Position numbers and translations under genes: made by a program
Part shown: piece by piece, positions 4,509-7,254 of the stretch
Position numbering within the stretch: the stretch's first letter is position 1
Layout of the letters: every line of letters starts with the position of its first letter
The notes under the pieces: generated by a model
The model's input: the letters and a program-made list of their open reading frames with translations, nothing else
Told to the model about the DNA's origin: nothing
The model's database searches: none
Assembly: GCA_934273135.1 (NCBI GenBank)
Contig: CAKQSU010000054.1
Span: 1 to 7,254, forward strand
DNA from: an uncultured Clostridia bacterium
Lineage (GTDB): Bacteria > Bacillota > Clostridia > Christensenellales > Borkfalkiaceae
DNA: 7,254 nt
Direction: 5' to 3'

Positions 4509-4838
4509 ATGAATAAAGAACAAGCATTAGAAATTTTGCAAGAAAAAGCAAGAGAGCTTTCCGAACGTGAGGATATTTTGCTTAAGTGCGGACAAGTCGG
4601 TTTATCGGAATTGACATGCGTACAGCGCATGCTCAACTTTAAAGTGCAAGATATCATTCGAGAAACGCCGCAAAGCGAAATTCCCGACGTTTTGGAAGCT
4701 TTGGAAAGGAATTTGTTTGACGGAATAGAAAACAACCGTGACAGGCGTATACCGCGGCTTGCCGAGCTTTATTCTGTCGCGCTTGACTACTTTTACGAAG
4801 CGAAATGCGCCGTATACGATTATCTTTTTGTAGAGTGA
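4509..4838 (+). CDS. Small helical acidic protein of unknown function
   Basis: 109 residues, almost entirely predicted helix, with AGAGG (4496-4500) eight bases before the ATG and nearly the same leader as the gene at 4261. Helices run at about residues 3-22 (charged, coiled-coil-like), 30-52, 57-72 and 80-107. It has no membrane span and one pair of Cys (27 and 37), too few for a zinc site. It is cytoplasmic and could be a regulator or adaptor, but I do not recognise it. Its last 19 bases overlap, tail to tail, the zinc-ribbon gene on the other strand. An unusually strong hairpin lies inside the coding sequence at 4611-4636. Confidence 0.75.
   Translation: MNKEQALEILQEKARELSEREDILLKCGQVGLSELTCVQRMLNFKVQDIIRETPQSEIPDVLEALERNLFDGIENNRDRRIPRLAELYSVALDYFYEAKCAVYDYLFVE
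4611..4636. repeat. Ten-pair hairpin inside a coding sequence
   Basis: TTGACATGCG (4611-4620) pairs with CGCATG-c-TCAA (4626-4636): ten pairs, one bulged C, five-base loop TACAG. It lies in codons about 35-43 of the gene at 4509. It could be an RNA or single-strand DNA signal, or a coincidence of codons. Confidence 0.5.
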
Positions 4839-5011
4839 AGCTTGCTATAGCAATAATTGCAATACTTGTGTTCTTTTGGTGCGCCGTTTATTACTCTTCC
4901 GCAGTTTTTGCATAAGCGTTGGTGCTTTTTCCAGCATTTATAGCAAAGTTTTTGCAAATCATTTTGCGGAGTAAAGAGTTCGCCGCATTCCGAGCATTTT
5001 TTCGTATTCAT
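4820..5011 (-). CDS. Double zinc-ribbon protein
   Basis: 63 residues on the - strand. Four CxxC knuckles (Cys 6/9, 23/26, 34/37, 51/54) form two tandem zinc ribbons of identical spacing, C-x2-C-x13-C-x2-C, joined by a seven-residue linker. The protein is basic elsewhere (KKHQR in the linker region, a KR tail), which suits nucleic-acid or protein binding. The equal spacing points to an internal duplication. A consensus promoter (5022-5050) lies directly upstream and predicts a start about four bases before the ATG, so the mRNA would be leaderless or nearly so; no ribosome site is present. No leftward terminator follows, so the transcript may run antisense into the gene at 4509-4838. The zinc-binding fold is confident; the regulatory role is inferred. 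Confidence 0.85.
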   Translation of the reverse strand: MNTKKCSECGELFTPQNDLQKLCYKCWKKHQRLCKNCGRVINGAPKEHKYCNYCYSKLHSTKR

Positions 5012-5021
5012 AATGCTTAGT

Positions 5022-5050
5022 ATTATATCAAAAACTTAGCGCAAAATCAA
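5022..5050 (-). promoter_or_regulatory. Leftward sigma-A promoter of the zinc-ribbon gene
   Basis: On the - strand: -35 TTGATT (5050-5045), 17-base spacer, perfect -10 TATAAT (5027-5022). The predicted start is near 5015, four bases before the ATG at 5011. It is the same type as the three small-RNA promoters. Confidence 0.75.
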
Positions 5051-5065
5051 GCGAGGTAAAGAAAA

Positions 5066-5131
5066 ATGACAAAGTTAATTAAATTCAGACGGCGCAGAAA
5101 GCCGATAAAGACGAGAAGAACGAACAAGTAA
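5066..5131 (+). CDS. 21-residue Arg/Lys-rich peptide
   Basis: ATG 5066 to TAA 5129-5131. Eleven of 21 residues are Arg or Lys, including RRRR at 8-11, with no acidic residue. GAGG (5053-5056) lies nine bases before the ATG, in a GAGGTAAAGAAA leader shared with the genes at 4261 and 4509. The ribosome site of the next gene (AAGGA, 5131-5135) begins at its stop, as in a coupled operon. Such a peptide could neutralise nucleic acid, as the small basic J protein does in microviruses, or act only as a translated leader for the genes behind it. Too short to assign. Confidence 0.5.
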   Translation: MTKLIKFRRRRKPIKTRRTNK

Positions 5132-5141
5132 AGGAAAACGT

Positions 5142-5234
5142 ATGAAGAACTTAAAGCGGGTTTTGTCAATCGCGCTGTTTGTCTTGGCGGCGCTTTTGAT
5201 AGGTTATCTTTTTTATGCGGGGAACGCGCTATGA
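5142..5234 (+). CDS. 30-residue single-span membrane peptide
   Basis: ATG 5142 to TGA 5232-5234, with AAGGA (5131-5135) six bases before the ATG. A basic N-terminus (MKNLKR) is followed by one hydrophobic span (about residues 7-26) and a short tail (AGNAL). Its stop overlaps the start of the ATPase gene (ATGA), so the two are translationally coupled and probably work at the same membrane site. Size and layout resemble the tiny tip proteins pVII and pIX of filamentous phages (32-33 residues), but a 30-residue span carries too little sequence to show homology. It could also be an assembly partner of the ATPase. Confidence 0.6.
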   Translation: MKNLKRVLSIALFVLAALLIGYLFYAGNAL

Positions 5235-7254
5235 AACGGTTTAACCACAGAGTGATAATACTTTTGGCGATAGTTTTAGGAAGTGCTGCATGCACGTTCT
5301 TCGTTTTTCCGTATTCGCCTTTGCGGGTATGGGAAAGCATGCAAGACGTGGGGCTATCGGCAAAGTATTACTTCGAAGTCCTTATCTACGGCTTTTCCGA
5401 TACGGTAGTGACGGTAACGGAATACAGCAAGTACCCGTTCAGACTGCCGTTTAATCTTCCGACCGATTTTGAAGAATTCAAGGCGTTGTGGAGCGCGTAT
5501 TGGCAGAAAGTGTTTAACCTTGAAACGTTGCAAGGGTATTTTTCGGCGGTCGGGAACGGGCTGTATAGCTTTAGCCGCATACTTGTCTTTGCAATGCCGT
5601 TCATAATAGCCGTTTTTGTGATTGCGGCGCGTTCTAAGCAGAAAACAAACAACGACTACGGCAAGGAAAGCAAGCCGCTTAAGCTCTACAAAAAGCTTGC
5701 AAAAAACGTCTTTTCGCCCGTTGGGCGGTACGTAAAATCGGTTTTTACATACATGCGCGAGCAGAAGTGGTTTAAGTTTTTGTTCGTCACGGTATGGCTT
5801 TTGAACTTCAACGTTATTTCAATCGTTTTGGAGTTCTTGGCGTTTTACCTTTACTTTGTAATGAGCTTCGACTTTGCGCATATTTACAGACAGTTTTTTA
5901 AGCTCTTAGCCGACCTAAGCGCGGCTTTATGGTTCATTCCTTTGCCTTTATGGGTAGTCGGCGTATTTGCCGTTCTTGCGGTCGTGGCGCGTAAACGCGG
6001 GTATGCAACGTTACGGCATTACGAACGGCGCAACCGCGGGTTTTTGAATGAGCGCGGGGTCGTTACAATCGTTCAAGGCGTACCGGGTGCGGGTAAAACG
6101 GCGTTCTGCGTAGATATAGCTTTGTCCGCCGAAGTGCAGTTCCGCGATAAAGCTTTCGAAAAGCTGATTGAATGCGATTTAAAGTTTCCGTTCTTCCCGT
6201 GGCAAACGCTTGAAAACGATTTTAAGGCGTTAGTCGAAAAGAGAAAAATTTTTGATTTGACTTCGGCAAGAAAGTGGATTCGGAAAAAGCAAAAGCAGTT
6301 CGAAACAAAGCCTTGCCGGGAAAACATTTTCGGGTATGATTTCGAGTATTACCCGTACTATGCGGACGATAAGCTCAAAGTCGAGGATATCTGGACGGTA
6401 GCCGAAAACTACCTTTGTTTTTATTTTATATACACCGTGCGTTCAAGCCTTATTTTGGCGAACATATCCATTCGTTCGGATAATGCGCTTATGGACGAAG
6501 GCAACCTTCCGCTCTGGAACACCGATTTTTTTGCAAGGACAGCGGAAGAGCGGGAAGCGTATTCAAGGCATTCGCATATACTTGACTTCGATATGTTGCG
6601 TCTCGGCAAAGTCTTGCTTGAAAACAATCCTAACCGTAACGCGTTCGGGTTCGGCGTGTACGTCATATCGGAGATAGACAAGGAACGCAAGAGTATGCCA
6701 ACATTGCAAGAAGTGAAGCGTTCTGCCGAAGAGTGCAACCAAAAGAACGATATGTTCTCCGAGCTTTGGAAAATGAGCCGACATGCATGCGTAGTCGACA
6801 ACGAAGTTTTCGTTAAACTGTTTTCCGACTTGCAACGCCCGGGAAACCTCGGCGCAGACGTGAGAGAACTCGGCGAAGTTCTGAATATCGATAAGTTTTC
6901 GGATTTCGTGCCGGTTCTCCCGGTTTACTCGCCTTTCTATCTTTTAGATACGCTGCATGCGGTTATCTTCGGGAAATTCTTTTCGTACTACACCGATTTT
7001 AGATTTCGGCGCGGTGACAACACGCTCGGTTGCTATATCTTTAAGAGAATAGCTGCGTTTTTACACCGTTACAAAAACGGCGTTTACAACACTTTCGGCT
7101 GTTCCGTTTTGTCGATATCTTTGCAACACGGCACAATGGACGGCGAAGTCATTTCGAGAAAGTGGTATAAAATGCCGTTCAAGGTTTATTCGGAACGTTA
7201 TTCGACCGATTGCTTGTCGGGGATTTTTGAAAAGCGTGCGGCAAACAATTCCGT
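5231..7254 (+). CDS. Membrane-embedded FtsK/HerA/Zot-class P-loop ATPase (3' end cut off)
   Basis: 674 residues are visible and the frame runs off the window. GGGGA (5219-5223) lies seven bases before the ATG, which overlaps the upstream stop. Membrane segments lie at about residues 8-27, 116-133, 181-212 (one or two spans) and 231-253. The Walker A motif GVPGAGKT is at 283-290. A hydrophobic strand ending in acidic residues (VYVISEID, about 476-483) fits Walker B. LQRPGNLGADVREL (534-547) resembles the QRP region of FtsK-type DNA translocases and the matching region of Zot/pI assembly ATPases. In such phages the ATPase drives extrusion of the virion through the membrane. Odd points: the spans come before the motor, as in FtsK, whereas Zot/pI usually has the motor first; and about 185 residues separate Walker A and B, more than usual. 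Alternatives are a conjugation-type coupling ATPase or an FtsK-like translocase. Confidence 0.8.
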   Translation, partial: MKRFNHRVIILLAIVLGSAACTFFVFPYSPLRVWESMQDVGLSAKYYFEVLIYGFSDTVVTVTEYSKYPFRLPFNLPTDFEEFKALWSAYWQKVFNLETLQGYFSAVGNGLYSFSRILVFAMPFIIAVFVIAARSKQKTNNDYGKESKPLKLYKKLAKNVFSPVGRYVKSVFTYMREQKWFKFLFVTVWLLNFNVISIVLEFLAFYLYFVMSFDFAHIYRQFFKLLADLSAALWFIPLPLWVVGVFAVLAVVARKRGYATLRHYERRNRGFLNERGVVTIVQGVPGAGKTAFCVDIALSAEVQFRDKAFEKLIECDLKFPFFPWQTLENDFKALVEKRKIFDLTSARKWIRKKQKQFETKPCRENIFGYDFEYYPYYADDKLKVEDIWTVAENYLCFYFIYTVRSSLILANISIRSDNALMDEGNLPLWNTDFFARTAEEREAYSRHSHILDFDMLRLGKVLLENNPNRNAFGFGVYVISEIDKERKSMPTLQEVKRSAEECNQKNDMFSELWKMSRHACVVDNEVFVKLFSDLQRPGNLGADVRELGEVLNIDKFSDFVPVLPVYSPFYLLDTLHAVIFGKFFSYYTDFRFRRGDNTLGCYIFKRIAAFLHRYKNGVYNTFGCSVLSISLQHGTMDGEVISRKWYKMPFKVYSERYSTDCLSGIFEKRAANNS

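Noticed and set aside
4611..4616. TTGACA as a + strand -35 box
   Set aside because: No -10-like hexamer lies 16-18 bases downstream; it is explained by the coding hairpin.
4842..4853. Perfect palindrome TTGCTATAGCAA
   Set aside because: It lies within the zinc-ribbon coding region near its Cys-Asn-Tyr-Cys codons, which readily give such symmetry; there is no second copy to suggest an operator.
5047..5652. Open frames on the - strand opposite the ATPase N-terminus
   Set aside because: They mirror the hydrophobic coding strand and conflict with the coupled + strand genes; the real leftward promoter at 5022-5050 drives the zinc ribbon in the other direction from them.
6073..6835. Several open frames opposite or alongside the ATPase gene
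   Set aside because: They are by-products of the ATPase codon pattern, with no ribosome sites, low-complexity translations, and overlap with conserved ATPase motifs.

Overview
The window reads as part of a small mobile genome from a Gram-positive bacterium, most likely a Clostridia-type member of Bacillota. It has AGGAG-type ribosome sites, tightly packed and partly overlapping small genes, TGA used as a stop, and no housekeeping gene. Nearly all proteins lie on the + strand, and most are very small, basic or membrane-anchored. The overall plan resembles a filamentous (inovirus-like) phage: a 462-residue secreted protein with a C-terminal membrane anchor (pIII or spike-like), several one-span membrane peptides, and a large membrane-embedded FtsK/HerA/Zot-class P-loop ATPase. 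No replication initiator, integrase or typical major coat gene was recognised, so the phage assignment is an inference.

Layout. 33-886: two small basic proteins of unknown function. 1045-1509: a membrane-anchored protein closed by a strong intrinsic terminator (1518-1565). 1584-3610: two small membrane proteins (one with a poly-serine tail), a 47-residue acidic protein and the 462-residue spike-like protein, in a tight run. 3667-4053: a basic protein whose base composition looks more AT-rich than its neighbours. 4261-4838: two small soluble, mostly helical proteins. 4820-5011 (- strand): a 63-residue double zinc ribbon, the only clear - strand protein. 5066-end: a 21-residue Arg/Lys-rich peptide, a 30-residue one-span peptide and the ATPase, translationally coupled, with the ATPase running off the window.

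The most unusual content is on the - strand between the genes. Four near-consensus sigma-A promoters, all with 17-base spacers, point leftward (528-556, 947-975, 4215-4243, 5022-5050). One drives the zinc ribbon. The other three have no protein downstream; each is followed within about 150 bases by a hairpin and U-tract. This predicts three small RNAs (about 148, 76 and 83 nt), with a possible fourth (about 73 nt) in tandem with the third. Three of the terminators lie over the stop codon of the + strand gene to their left, whose Lys-rich tail supplies the U-tract. I could not find comparably good + strand promoters. These RNAs could be antisense regulators, structural RNAs, or primers for complementary-strand synthesis on a single-stranded genome.

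The two window ends can be joined so that the ATPase stops three codons past the junction while the first gene stays open upstream. This would fit a 7.25 kb circle but does not prove one.
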